The notes: generated by a model from the sequence alone, not told the origin. A stretch of DNA of 64,000 nt from RGIG8775 sp045121195 (GCA_045121195.1 JBGVFO010000167.1:26015-90014), one strand, 5' to 3'; shown: positions 48,431 to 56,936, counted from the first letter of the stretch. A program made the numbers and translations.

Positions 48431-49222
48431 ATGAAGTGGTTTTGCTATACGGTTGACGACAACATCCGCTTCTTGAAGGAAATCAACGAGCGGCGTCCGA
48501 ACAGTCTGTTTGATCATCCTTATCTTGCTATGTACAAGAGGCTACACAAGCAATTCGGACTTCACGTTCAACTGAATCTGTTTTATCAATGTCCCGATTT
48601 CGATCTATCGGAGATGACCGACCGCTATCGTGACGAATGGGCGGCAAACGCCCATTGGCTGAAGCTTTCCTTCCACTCGCGGTGTGAGAGCGCACGCCCG
48701 TACGAGAAGGCGGGCTATGACGAGGTCTTTGCTGATTGCGGAGCGGTTCACCGCGAGATCCTGCGATTTGCGGGTGCGGAAAGCCTTGCGAGGACAACGA
48801 CGGTGCACTATTGCCTTGCGACGGACGAGGGCATTGCCGCCCTTCGGGATCACGGTATCGTCGGCTTACTGGGACTCTACGGAGAGGATCAGCAACCGAA
48901 TCGTTCCTATCAAAGCACCGACGAAGAGCGCACGCGCCTGCGCGCGGGCGAAACGGTGATCTCGGGCGGCATCGCCTACGCGGGCATTGATATTATCCTG
49001 AATGGCTTTGGCAAGGACGAGATCCTTCGGCGCCTGTCGGCGCTTATGGGACGGCACCTTATCAAGGTTATGATCCATGAGCAATATTTTTATTCCGACT
49101 ATCCTCGTTACCAGCCCGAATTTGAGGAAAAGCTTTACCAAGCCTTTTCGTATCTTTCGGAAAACGGCTATGAAAGCCGATTCTTTGAGGAAACCTATGA
49201 ATCTATGGGAGGACAGCTATGA
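48431..49222 (+). CDS. Polysaccharide-deacetylase-like protein
   Basis: 263 residues without a signal peptide. CYTVDDNIRFLKE gives a possible DD pair, KLSFHSRCESARPYE and TTTVHYCLATDEG give histidines in an order that recalls NodB-type deacetylases, but the classic HxxxH motif is not clear. I recall similar proteins in gut Clostridia (LFDHPYLAMYKRLHKQFG). The start touches the stop of yitT (TGA-ATG), and it overlaps the DUF2971 gene by 4 bases. Function not assigned with confidence. Confidence 0.55.
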   Translation: MKWFCYTVDDNIRFLKEINERRPNSLFDHPYLAMYKRLHKQFGLHVQLNLFYQCPDFDLSEMTDRYRDEWAANAHWLKLSFHSRCESARPYEKAGYDEVFADCGAVHREILRFAGAESLARTTTVHYCLATDEGIAALRDHGIVGLLGLYGEDQQPNRSYQSTDEERTRLRAGETVISGGIAYAGIDIILNGFGKDEILRRLSALMGRHLIKVMIHEQYFYSDYPRYQPEFEEKLYQAFSYLSENGYESRFFEETYESMGGQL

Positions 49223-50127
49223 AACAGTATCAAGAGGCGTTTGAACGGGAATATCAAGCCACCTCGGAATTTCTGTTCCGAAACGTGCAAAGCCCCGGAA
49301 CCAACGCCACGATCCATCATTACACCCGCGGCGTGGCGGTCAACGCTATTTTCGTCAACGGTACGCTTCGATTCACTCGCTGGGACTTCCTTAACGATAT
49401 GAGCGAATTCACTTACGTGTACGGGCTCGTTAAGGAAGCGCTGAACAGCGCGGAGTACGATCCGGATTTTACCGGCTATATGAAGGAGATCAGTGATATT
49501 CACGACGCACTTCGCAAATCCACCGAGTATCCCAAGGCAGAGGACTATTTCGTAGCCTCCTTCTCCTTCAACGGCGACTGTCTGCCCCTTTGGAGCAACT
49601 ACGCCAAGATGAACGAGGCGGACGGCTACAGTATCCAGTTCAACTGTGACGATCTGCGGAAAAATCTTCAGGAAAAGAACGGCGTGCCGATCTTTCAGGG
49701 CTGTGTTATTTACGACATTGAGACCCAGAAATCGATCGTGCGGAAGATCCTTTCCTCCCTGTATACGCTGTACGGCATTCTGGAGGGAGAAGAGGACAGG
49801 GCAGAACGCATCGCCAACTGCTTTGAGGAATATATCTCCATCGTGGCGGGCTTTTTCAAGCATCCCTCCTTTGCGAACGAGGAGGAGTTCCGATTCGTAT
49901 ATAAGTGCTGTAAGTCGGAGAATCGGTATCCCATCAAGAGCCGTGTGCTGAACGCCATTATGATTCCGTGTATCGACCTTGAGTTTGATACCGGCATGTG
50001 TGAGCGGATCACCATCTCTCCCGCGGTCAATCCCGTGGTGGCACAAAACGGCTTGCGCTTTTTGCGGGAGCTTGTGGGCGGACAGTTTGACATTTCGGTG
50101 TCCTGCATTCCGTACCGAAATATTTAA
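49219..50127 (+). CDS. DUF2971 family protein
   Basis: 302 residues. IHHYTRGVAVNAIFVNGTLRFT, RWDFLNDMSEF, FVASFSFNGDCLPLWSNYA and GYSIQFNCDDL are the conserved blocks of DUF2971. The YT..., NDxxE and W-x-Y order resembles ADP-ribosyltransferase-like folds, but activity is unproven. GGGAGG precedes ATG 49219, and 4 bases overlap the upstream gene, so the two are translated together. Confidence 0.8.
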   Translation: MKQYQEAFEREYQATSEFLFRNVQSPGTNATIHHYTRGVAVNAIFVNGTLRFTRWDFLNDMSEFTYVYGLVKEALNSAEYDPDFTGYMKEISDIHDALRKSTEYPKAEDYFVASFSFNGDCLPLWSNYAKMNEADGYSIQFNCDDLRKNLQEKNGVPIFQGCVIYDIETQKSIVRKILSSLYTLYGILEGEEDRAERIANCFEEYISIVAGFFKHPSFANEEEFRFVYKCCKSENRYPIKSRVLNAIMIPCIDLEFDTGMCERITISPAVNPVVAQNGLRFLRELVGGQFDISVSCIPYRNI

Positions 50128-50156
50128 GGTCGGGAAGCAGAAATTTCAAAGAGCGC

Positions 50157-50185
50157 TTGACTTATTGCCAATATTTCAGTATAAT
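50157..50185 (+). promoter_or_regulatory. Promoter of the ROK glucokinase
   Basis: TTGACT (50157-50162), 17-base spacer, TATAAT (50180-50185). Confidence 0.8.
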
Positions 50186-50220
50186 AGTATAAATGATAAA
50201 AATTCAAGGAGCCTATTGAT

Positions 50221-51168
50221 ATGTATAGAATTGGTGTTGATCTCGGCGGCACGAATATCGCCGCAGGACTTGTTGATGAAAGCTATAAGATCGTTCGTAA
50301 AAAGAGCGTTCCTACGGGAGCCGATCGCGCGCCCGAGCTGATCGTGGCAGATATGGCAAAGCTTTGCCGCGCCCTTTGCGAGGAGGCGAAGGTGGAGCTT
50401 TCCGAGGTGATTTCCGTAGGAATCGCCAGCCCCGGTATTGCCAATCACGATACGGGCGTGGTAGAATATGCCAACAATTTGCCCTTTATCAATTTTCCCA
50501 TTGCCTCGATGCTGTCTGAGCGTTTCGAGGGCAAGCCCGTTTATATTGAAAACGACGCCAACGCCGCCGCTCTTGGCGAGGCAGTTGCCGGTGCCGCAAA
50601 GGGCACCCGCAGCTCGGTTATGATCACCCTCGGTACCGGTGTGGGCGGTGGTATCATCATTGACGGCAAGGTCTATTCCGGCTTCAACTACGCAGGCGCC
50701 GAGCTGGGGCATATCGTAATCGAGCACGAGGGCAGACAGTGCTCCTGCGGCCGTAAGGGTTGCTGGGAGGCGTATAGCTCTGCGACGGCTCTGATCAAGA
50801 TGACGAACGAGAAGCTTGAGGAGTGCCGCGCTCGCAAAAGAAAGACGATCATGGCAGACGCGCCCCGCATTTCGGGACGCACCGCGTTCGATGCGATGAG
50901 AGCAGGCGACGAGGCAGGCAAGGAAGTTGTCGAAATGTACCTGTCCTACCTTGGAACGGGACTTGTCAACATCGTGAATATCTTTCAGCCCGAGATGATC
51001 TCCATCGGCGGAGGCGTTTCGGGTGAGGGACAGTGGCTGGTTGACGCGCTGGTAACCAAGATCCGTTCCGAGGAGTACGGTCACGGCGTGGTTCCCGGAA
51101 CCAAGGTTCGTATTGCGGAGCTTGGCAACGACGCGGGTATCGTCGGCGCCGCCGTTCTCGGTATGTAA
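50221..51168 (+). CDS. glcK: ROK family glucokinase
   Basis: 315 residues. IGVDLGGTNIAAGLVD is the phosphate-1 loop, ENDANAAALGEA contains the catalytic Asp, and ITLGTGVGGGIIIDG the phosphate-2 loop. The ROK zinc motif is GHIVIEHEGRQCSCGRKGCWEAY, split here around H and three Cys. No N-terminal helix-turn-helix, so a kinase rather than a repressor. It phosphorylates glucose on entry to glycolysis. Monocistronic. Confidence 0.92.
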   Translation: MYRIGVDLGGTNIAAGLVDESYKIVRKKSVPTGADRAPELIVADMAKLCRALCEEAKVELSEVISVGIASPGIANHDTGVVEYANNLPFINFPIASMLSERFEGKPVYIENDANAAALGEAVAGAAKGTRSSVMITLGTGVGGGIIIDGKVYSGFNYAGAELGHIVIEHEGRQCSCGRKGCWEAYSSATALIKMTNEKLEECRARKRKTIMADAPRISGRTAFDAMRAGDEAGKEVVEMYLSYLGTGLVNIVNIFQPEMISIGGGVSGEGQWLVDALVTKIRSEEYGHGVVPGTKVRIAELGNDAGIVGAAVLGM

Positions 51169-51174
51169 CGAAAG

Positions 51175-51204
51175 AAAAAGGAGATGCTGATGCATCTCCT
51201 TTTT
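51175..51204. terminator. Bidirectional terminator
   Basis: A 13-bp stem AAAAAGGAGATGC/GCATCTCCTTTTT with a 4-base loop between the convergent glcK and rnhA genes. Confidence 0.85.
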
Positions 51205-51641
51205 TATGATAGACTGTCGGCGAAGGTGGTGGCAAGGGTGTCACACCGTTCGTTATAGGCGTGACCGTTATGACCGCGCACCCAGATAAACTCCACCTTG
51301 TGGACGGCGAGTAGCTCCAAGAGGGTCTCCCACAGGTCGGGGTTGAGGGCAGGGGACTTGTCCGCCTTCTTCCAGCCCCGCTTGCGCCAGCTCTCTGCCC
51401 AGCCGTTCACGATAGAATCGATCATGTACTTGGAGTCGGAATACAGGGTGATCTCGCAGGGCTCCTTGAGTGCCTCCAGTGCCTTGATGGCGGCGGTCAG
51501 CTCCATGCGGTTGTTGGTGGTCTCGCGCTCGCCTCCGCTCATTTCCTTTTCATGCTTTCCATAGACGAGAATGGCGCCCCAGCCCCCTTTTCCGGGGTTC
51601 CCGCGGCAGGCGCCGTCGGTGTATATATCCACGTGCTTCAT
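51204..51641 (-). CDS. rnhA: Ribonuclease HI
   Basis: 145 residues. VDIYTDGACRGNPGKGGWGA (first Asp), TTNNRMELTAAIKAL (Glu), ITLYSDSKYMIDSI (Asp) and WVRGHNGHAYNERCDTLA (His and last Asp) give the complete RNase HI active site. It removes RNA from RNA-DNA hybrids. ATG 51641 is the natural start; GGAG lies 10 bases upstream, a little far. Confidence 0.95.
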   Translation of the reverse strand: MKHVDIYTDGACRGNPGKGGWGAILVYGKHEKEMSGGERETTNNRMELTAAIKALEALKEPCEITLYSDSKYMIDSIVNGWAESWRKRGWKKADKSPALNPDLWETLLELLAVHKVEFIWVRGHNGHAYNERCDTLATTFADSLS

Positions 51642-51691
51642 TATCAGTTTCTCCGTTTTGGGGCAGGCATCCGATACCTGCTTTTTTTCTA

Positions 51692-51720
51692 ATGGTACCA
51701 CAAAACGAAAAAAAAAGCAA
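51692..51720 (-). promoter_or_regulatory. Promoter of rnhA
   Basis: Minus strand TTGCTT (51715-51720), 17-base T-rich spacer, extended -10 TGG-TACCAT (51692-51697). Confidence 0.55.
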
Positions 51721-51737
51721 GATTTTTGAGCGATCTG

Positions 51738-51766
51738 TTGCAATTTCTTAAAAAATATGATAAAAT
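51738..51766 (+). promoter_or_regulatory. Promoter of the E2-like gene
   Basis: TTGCAA (51738-51743), 17-base spacer, extended -10 TGA-TAAAAT (51761-51766). Confidence 0.6.
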
Positions 51767-51823
51767 TGTTTTGTATTTATCTTTTGAAACAAGACAAATC
51801 GACATTTTACGGGAGGAACCCTT

Positions 51824-52783
51824 ATGAACACCGAGCAGCTTGAAAAGCAAGCCCCCGTGGTAGAGAAAGAGGCACCGAAGGAAATGCCCGCGGCATCCAA
51901 GTCCCCTAAAAAGCGTCGTCGCAGATGGGGTGATCGCCCCGACGGTCGCAGGCTTCGCACCACAAGCCCGATGCTGAAATTTACGCCGTACATCATGGAG
52001 CACCGCTATGACGCGGTCAATACCTATTCGGACAGCTTTGACGTCACCAAGGTGGATGCTTACTGCCGAAAGAAGGTCAAGCAGGGATATACGCATTTTG
52101 GATTTCTCCACGTATTTCTTGCGGCTTACATCAGAACGGTTTCCCAACGTCCCGGCATCAACCGCTTTATCAGCGGACAGAGAGCCTATTCCAGAAACGA
52201 TATTACCGTGGTTATGACCATCAAGCGGAATATGTCCCTTGAGTCTGACGATACCTGCATCAAGGTCCATTTTTCGCCTGACGAGACCATTGATCAGGTG
52301 TATGAGAAATTCAACGCGGTGGTTGAGGAGAACAACAAAGAGGGCGAGAGCAATTCCTTTGATAAGGTCAATCGTCTGTTGCTGTTTATTCCCGGACTTC
52401 TGCTTCGCTTTACCGTGAAGTTCCTGTCGTTTTTGGATTATTTCGGATGGCTTCCCAAGAAGCTTCTTGAGGTCAGCCCGTTCCACGGCTCGCTGATCAT
52501 CACAAGTATGGGCTCCCTTGGCATTAAGCCGATCTATCACCATCTTTACGATTTTGGAAATCTTCCGATATTCGTGGCTTACGGCGCGAAGAGAAGTGCT
52601 ATCGCTCTTGACAAGGATGGAAACGTGAGCAAGCGTCGGTATATTGACATTAAGGTCGTGACCGATGAACGTATCTGCGACGGCTACTACTATGCGTCTG
52701 CCTTCAAGATGATGCGCCGTTTCGTAGAGAATCCCGAGGTGCTGGAGCTGCCGCCCGAGCAGGTCTTTGAAGACATTGATTAA
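51824..52783 (+). CDS. Stand-alone E2/CAT-fold acyltransferase-like protein
   Basis: 319 residues. A disordered, charged N-terminus (PKKRRRRWGDRPDGRRLR) precedes a chloramphenicol-acetyltransferase/2-oxoacid-dehydrogenase-E2 fold: FTPYIMEHRYDAVNTYSDSF, HVFLAAYIRTVSQRPGINRF and LIITSMGSLGIKPIYHHLYDFG. The usual catalytic DHRxxDG motif reads DERICDG, so the catalytic histidine is a glutamate. There is no lipoyl or peripheral-binding domain and no E1/E3 gene nearby. A non-dehydrogenase role is inferred. GGGAGG precedes ATG 51824. Confidence 0.75.
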   Translation: MNTEQLEKQAPVVEKEAPKEMPAASKSPKKRRRRWGDRPDGRRLRTTSPMLKFTPYIMEHRYDAVNTYSDSFDVTKVDAYCRKKVKQGYTHFGFLHVFLAAYIRTVSQRPGINRFISGQRAYSRNDITVVMTIKRNMSLESDDTCIKVHFSPDETIDQVYEKFNAVVEENNKEGESNSFDKVNRLLLFIPGLLLRFTVKFLSFLDYFGWLPKKLLEVSPFHGSLIITSMGSLGIKPIYHHLYDFGNLPIFVAYGAKRSAIALDKDGNVSKRRYIDIKVVTDERICDGYYYASAFKMMRRFVENPEVLELPPEQVFEDID

Positions 52784-52808
52784 ATTAAAAAAATTTTTAA
52801 GAAAAGTG

Positions 52809-52837
52809 TTGACAAAGAAATTTAGATATGATATAAT
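52809..52837 (+). promoter_or_regulatory. Promoter of the 52-residue peptide gene
   Basis: A perfect TTGACA (52809-52814), 17-base spacer, extended -10 TGA and perfect TATAAT (52832-52837), one of the two or three best in the window. Confidence 0.85.
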
Positions 52838-52878
52838 ACTGGTGTATTTTGGAACAATATTTATCGGAGGATGACACG

Positions 52879-53037
52879 ATGAAAAAGGTATATACCGCAC
52901 CTAAGGCTGAAACGCTTGTAATCGAGGCGAAGGATATTATCACGTCGAGCCGTATGCTGAGTCTCCACTCGCAGAACGACGCTACCAATACGATCTCCGA
53001 GATTTCTTGGGACGATTTTGTAGGCGGCGGCAACTGA
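52879..53037 (+). CDS. Orphan 52-residue peptide
   Basis: The protein begins MKKVYTAPKAETLVIEAKDI and ends WDDFVGGGN. The middle is rich in Ser, Thr and Asn. ATG 52879 has GGAGG 9 bases upstream; the longer frame begins near the promoter and lacks this. I recall many short Clostridia proteins starting MKK-Y-x-x-P with an EDIIT-like segment, of unknown function. The double-Gly tail near the C-terminus recalls peptide precursors, but no export or modification gene is adjacent. It has its own perfect promoter and its own terminator. Confidence 0.75.
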   Translation: MKKVYTAPKAETLVIEAKDIITSSRMLSLHSQNDATNTISEISWDDFVGGGN

Positions 53038-53050
53038 TTGCCCGATGAAG

Positions 53051-53076
53051 AAAGAGGATGTATTTTCATCCTCTTT
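53051..53076 (+). terminator. Terminator of the peptide gene
   Basis: A 10-bp stem AAAGAGGATG/CATCCTCTTT with a 6-base loop followed by a T run. The stretch 53077-53156 has nothing recognisable. Confidence 0.85.
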
Positions 53077-53156
53077 TTTCTTTTTTATGTCACTGGCAAT
53101 TTATACAAACCGAGAACGATTGGTTTGGTAAATGGCACAAAAATAAAAGAAATATA

Positions 53157-53185
53157 TTGACAAGAACCGGACTTTGTGATACAAT
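53157..53185 (+). promoter_or_regulatory. Promoter of the secreted CBM9-like protein
   Basis: A perfect TTGACA (53157-53162), 17-base spacer, extended -10 TGA-TACAAT (53180-53185), followed by a leader of about 90 bases. Confidence 0.8.
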
Positions 53186-53279
53186 TCTAATGTATTATTG
53201 CGGGGTCTGTTGAAGTTCGACGGACACTTGCAAATGACCGCGCAGAATCGCGCGAACAAATTTTGTAAGGAGAACGATT

Positions 53280-54125
53280 ATGAAAAAGATTTTCAGTTGC
53301 CTTCTCGTTGTTGTTATGCTTGCGGCTCTTCTTGCTGTCGGCGTAAGCGCAGCAGAGAAGAATTATCTCGCCTTTGAAAATTACGGTGAGATCGCACAGG
53401 TTGAGAGAAAAGTGATCCGTCTTGACGGTGATAAGGATGAGCTGTATGACGCGGCTACTCCCATCAGCATCGCTACTCTGCACGGCGGCCCTGCCGGCAA
53501 GACCACCAACGTAACCGGAACGGCGTACGTTGTATATGACTCCCAGTACATTTGGGCTCTGGTTGAGGTAAACGATACCACCTTGAATACCCACGCATCC
53601 GACGCGCTGAATGCATCTTTCAGAGAAGACAGCGTTGAGCTTCTGGTTGAATGGGAAAATGGAGGCATTGATATTGCCAACAAGACTCCCTACCAGTGCC
53701 GTCTTTCTCACGAGGGCTACATTTCCGCAAGACTTGGTCAGACCGGAGAGTCCATGTTCGGTTCTGTTGAGGACGGTGGAACCGCTCCTGTAACCTGGCT
53801 GAACGGTGCCGCAAAGGTAAGAGCTGACGGAACCGGCTACAACTGTGAGTTCAGAATTGAGCTTCCCGAGGGCGTTAACGTAGGCGAGAGAATCGGTATC
53901 AACTTCATGATCAATGACTGGACCGATCAGGGCGGCGACCGTTTCATGATTACCAGCGCAGCGAACGGCGCAGGTGAGTGGAACGTTGCTGATATTGGCT
54001 ATATGAGCTTCAACGGTGTTCCTTATACCGCTGATATGACCATCGTATACGTTGTAATTGCTCTGGTTGCTGCTCTTGCAATCGGCGGTGCTACGCTTGT
54101 TTCTCTGAAGAAGAAGGCAAAATAA
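53280..54125 (+). CDS. Secreted, membrane-anchored CBM9/DOMON-like protein
   Basis: 281 residues. A clear signal peptide (MKKIFSCLLVVVMLAALLAV, cleavage near SAA-EK) precedes a beta-sandwich of about 215 residues with YVVYDSQYIWALVEVNDTT, REDSVELLVEWENGG and GYNCEFRIELPEG, as in CBM9-like carbohydrate- or heme-binding domains. The C-terminus is a membrane helix (MTIVYVVIALVAALAIGGAT) and a KKKAK stop-transfer tail; no LPxTG motif. It should face the cell exterior. Codon use is unusually even and the promoter strong, so it may be abundant. Confidence 0.75.
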   Translation: MKKIFSCLLVVVMLAALLAVGVSAAEKNYLAFENYGEIAQVERKVIRLDGDKDELYDAATPISIATLHGGPAGKTTNVTGTAYVVYDSQYIWALVEVNDTTLNTHASDALNASFREDSVELLVEWENGGIDIANKTPYQCRLSHEGYISARLGQTGESMFGSVEDGGTAPVTWLNGAAKVRADGTGYNCEFRIELPEGVNVGERIGINFMINDWTDQGGDRFMITSAANGAGEWNVADIGYMSFNGVPYTADMTIVYVVIALVAALAIGGATLVSLKKKAK

Positions 54126-54158
54126 TCGAACATCGTTTACATAATTTGCATTCATAGC

Positions 54159-54193
54159 AGATCGCACATCGATATTGTTTCGGTGTGCGGTCT
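54159..54193 (+). terminator. Terminator of the CBM9-like gene
   Basis: AGATCGCACATCG pairs with CGGTGTGCGGTCT (two G-U pairs), followed by GTTTTTTTT. Confidence 0.75.
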
Positions 54194-54275
54194 GTTTTTT
54201 TTGGCGAAATCGGCATAGCCGTCACTTTTTTGCAAACAATAACATTGATAAAAACAAAAAGGAACGGTTGCAAAA

Positions 54276-55712
54276 ATGAACCGATTATCAAAGGATTACC
54301 GAAAAAACGTGGAGCTCCTTGACCGATTGCTTCGCGTAAAGGAGAATTTTGATATTATCAAAAAGCCTCTTGCTATGGGTCGGGATGAACTGACCTTTTA
54401 TTATATAGACGGATTTGTGAAGGACGCCGTGATGCAGAAGATGATGATCTATTTTCTGTCGGTTGGGAAGCTGGGCGAGGGCGCGGACGCGGCGCAGACC
54501 TTCCTTGACGCTCACGTGCCTTACGTGGAGACCGAGCTTTGTGAGTCGGTGGACACGCTGACGCAGATGATGCTTTCGGGCGCCGTGGTGATGCTTGGAA
54601 GCAGCTTTGGCGACCGTGCGATCCTCATCGACGCGCGAACCTATCCCGCAAGAGAAACCTCCGAGCCGCAGAATGACCGCGTGATGCTAGGCGCGAGAGA
54701 CGGCTTTGTAGAAACCTTGATCTTTAATACCGCCCTGATCCGAAGACGTATTCGGGATACCTCGTTGACGATGAAGTATATCACGGTCGGTGAAAAATCA
54801 AGAACCGACGTGGTGCTTTGCTATATGAGCGACCGCGCGGACGGCGCGTTTGTGGATCATATTGAAAAAAAGCTGACCGCAATCAAGACCGAGGCACTAC
54901 CTATGGGGCATCAATCTCTTAGCGAATGTCTGATCCGCAGTCGGTGGTACAATCCCTTTCCCAAGATCCGCACCACAGAGCGCCCCGACGCCGCGGCAGC
55001 ACAGCTTCTTGAGGGAAGCGTTATGATCCTTGTGGACAATTCTCCCGAGGTGATGATCCTGCCCACAAGTATCTTTGACTTTATGCAGGAAACTAACGAT
55101 TATTATTTTCCACCCCTTACCGGTACCTTTCTTCGCTTGGTGCGGCAGGTCATTATGTGGTTGACCCTTTTTATGACCCCGGTTTGGTTCCTTTTGGTGA
55201 AAAATCCCCAACTGGTTCCCGATTTTTTGGCGTTTACCCTTCCCGAAACCACGGGGAAGATCCCGATTCTCGCCCAATTGCTTCTCACCGAGTTCGTGAT
55301 CGACGGTCTGCGGATGGCGTCCATGAATACCCCCGATATGCTTTCCAACTCGCTTTCGGTGGTGGGCGGATTGATCCTTGGCGATTTCGCCATCGGCATC
55401 GGCTGGCTGATCCCCGAGGTGATCCTGTATATGGCGTTCGTTTCCATCGCCAATTTTTCACAACGAAACTATGAGCTTGGCTACGCCTTCAAATTCTTGC
55501 GGATCCTGCTACTGATATTTACGGCGATATTTAACGTCTGGGGCTTCGTCATCGGCGTTGCGGCGGTCATCCTTCTGATTGCCTCCAATAAGACCGTCAA
55601 CGGCAAGCGGAGCTATCTGTATCCTGTGATTCCGTTTTCTTGGCAGGCATTCAAGGCACTTTTCTTCCGCGTAAAAAAGCGGGATGTTTCGAAGGAATCC
55701 GACGCATCATAA
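54276..55712 (+). CDS. spoVAF: GerA-family spore protein, SpoVAF-like
   Basis: 478 residues. NRLSKDYRKNVELLDRLLRV, FYYIDGFVKDAVMQKMM, GRDELTFY and the block SECLIRSRWYNPFPKIRTTERPD, split over the middle, fit the GerAA/SpoVAF family; DNSPEVMILPTSIFDFMQ precedes five or so membrane helices. In spore formers SpoVAF supports germinant signalling and dipicolinate release. The other spoVA genes are not adjacent. No vegetative promoter is visible; GCATA at 54213-54217 with CAATAA at 54237 could be a weak sigma-G-like element, but this is speculative. Confidence 0.85.
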   Translation: MNRLSKDYRKNVELLDRLLRVKENFDIIKKPLAMGRDELTFYYIDGFVKDAVMQKMMIYFLSVGKLGEGADAAQTFLDAHVPYVETELCESVDTLTQMMLSGAVVMLGSSFGDRAILIDARTYPARETSEPQNDRVMLGARDGFVETLIFNTALIRRRIRDTSLTMKYITVGEKSRTDVVLCYMSDRADGAFVDHIEKKLTAIKTEALPMGHQSLSECLIRSRWYNPFPKIRTTERPDAAAAQLLEGSVMILVDNSPEVMILPTSIFDFMQETNDYYFPPLTGTFLRLVRQVIMWLTLFMTPVWFLLVKNPQLVPDFLAFTLPETTGKIPILAQLLLTEFVIDGLRMASMNTPDMLSNSLSVVGGLILGDFAIGIGWLIPEVILYMAFVSIANFSQRNYELGYAFKFLRILLLIFTAIFNVWGFVIGVAAVILLIASNKTVNGKRSYLYPVIPFSWQAFKALFFRVKKRDVSKESDAS

Positions 55713-55809
55713 AAAGAATATAAGATTGGCGTGCCGACGGTGAAGCGGTACGCCATTTTTATATAGAGAAACTCGAATATCGGTGGAATTGCGGTCAAAA
55801 AGCAAGTTA

Positions 55810-55837
55810 TTGATTCATTTTGATTTTGTGATATAAT
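55810..55837 (+). promoter_or_regulatory. Promoter of the XRE-TPR gene
   Basis: TTGATT (55810-55815), 16-base spacer, extended -10 TGA-TATAAT (55832-55837). Confidence 0.6.
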
Positions 55838-55883
55838 GATATTGAAAGCAGAGCTCGCTTATCTTTTTCAAAGGAGAAACGAT

Positions 55884-56936
55884 ATGACGCATATAGGCAT
55901 GAAGATAAAAGAATTGCGAAAAGAGAAGGATATGACACAAGAAAAGCTCGCGGAATATCTGAATGTGTCTTTTCAGGCGGTTTCCAAATGGGAAACGGGC
56001 GTAGCATCGCCGGATCTTTCCATGATCGTTCCGTTGGCGCGGTTGCTTGACGTGACTACCGATGAGCTTTTCGGGCTTGTAAACAACGAGGATGAACGGC
56101 GGGAAGAATTGCGCCATTTGTGGGAAGGAACTTGGAATACCGGAGACACGGAAAAACGGTATGATATCTCAAAAATCGCTGTGTCGGAATACCCCGGAGA
56201 CTTTGAGTTTTTGATGTGGCTTGCCGATTCCGAGGCTTCTTATGCCATTCATAACTGTGAAAAAAACTCCGCAGAGCAGAACGAGCATTATCAAAACGCT
56301 GTCAAATACTATGAGATGATTATTCAGGATTGCTCGGACACGGAAATCAAAAACGATGCCATATATGGAATTGTGATGGTGTTACCCGATATTGGAAGTC
56401 GGGGCGAGGCGGCGATGTACGCGAAGCAGCATCCGCACTCCGACGAACTGCTGATGTGGTGTCTTGTTGGTGAGGAAAAAGAGGAACACAGGCAAAAACT
56501 TATCCGCAGATATATGGATAAATTGATTGGGTATTTGGAGTTTGGAAAACACGATCTTCCTTCAATAAAAGCCGCCGAGGCGATTATTAAAACTGTTATT
56601 TCGGACGGCAATTATTTGTACCACAACGATACGCTAATGCACAATCACATATGGCAGGCAATGTGTCTTACCCGCGAAGGACGGCTTGACGAGGCAATCG
56701 ACGCTTTGAAAAAATCACATCAATATGCGGTTTTGTATGAGGGTGTGCTGACGCAAGCAAAAAAGAAGGCTCTCCCCTATACCTGCCCTATACTGAACAA
56801 ATTGAAATTTGACGGAAATGATATGTCAGTAAGTGGAACGACTACTTTGACAGAGGATTTTAAGGAATATCTTACATGGAAAGCATTTGATGTTCTGCGG
56901 GAACGTGAAGATTTCAAAGCATTGTACGATTTATAA
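55884..56936 (+). CDS. XRE regulator with helical-repeat domain
   Basis: 350 residues. An N-terminal XRE helix-turn-helix (GMKIKELRKEKDMTQEKLAE, NVSFQAVSKWETG, LDVTTDELFGL) is followed by about 280 helical residues with TPR-like spacing (YYEMIIQDC, CLTREGRLDEAIDALKKSHQ). Such proteins often respond to peptides or metabolites. ATG 55884 follows AAAGGAG; the longer frame runs through the promoter. No adjacent peptide gene is evident. Base composition is more AT-rich than most of the window. Confidence 0.85.
   Translation: MTHIGMKIKELRKEKDMTQEKLAEYLNVSFQAVSKWETGVASPDLSMIVPLARLLDVTTDELFGLVNNEDERREELRHLWEGTWNTGDTEKRYDISKIAVSEYPGDFEFLMWLADSEASYAIHNCEKNSAEQNEHYQNAVKYYEMIIQDCSDTEIKNDAIYGIVMVLPDIGSRGEAAMYAKQHPHSDELLMWCLVGEEKEEHRQKLIRRYMDKLIGYLEFGKHDLPSIKAAEAIIKTVISDGNYLYHNDTLMHNHIWQAMCLTREGRLDEAIDALKKSHQYAVLYEGVLTQAKKKALPYTCPILNKLKFDGNDMSVSGTTTLTEDFKEYLTWKAFDVLREREDFKALYDL

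Noticed and set aside
48431..50127. Toxin-antitoxin or defence pair
   Set aside because: Neither protein shows toxin, nuclease or antitoxin motifs, and the neighbours are housekeeping-like; the idea has no positive support.
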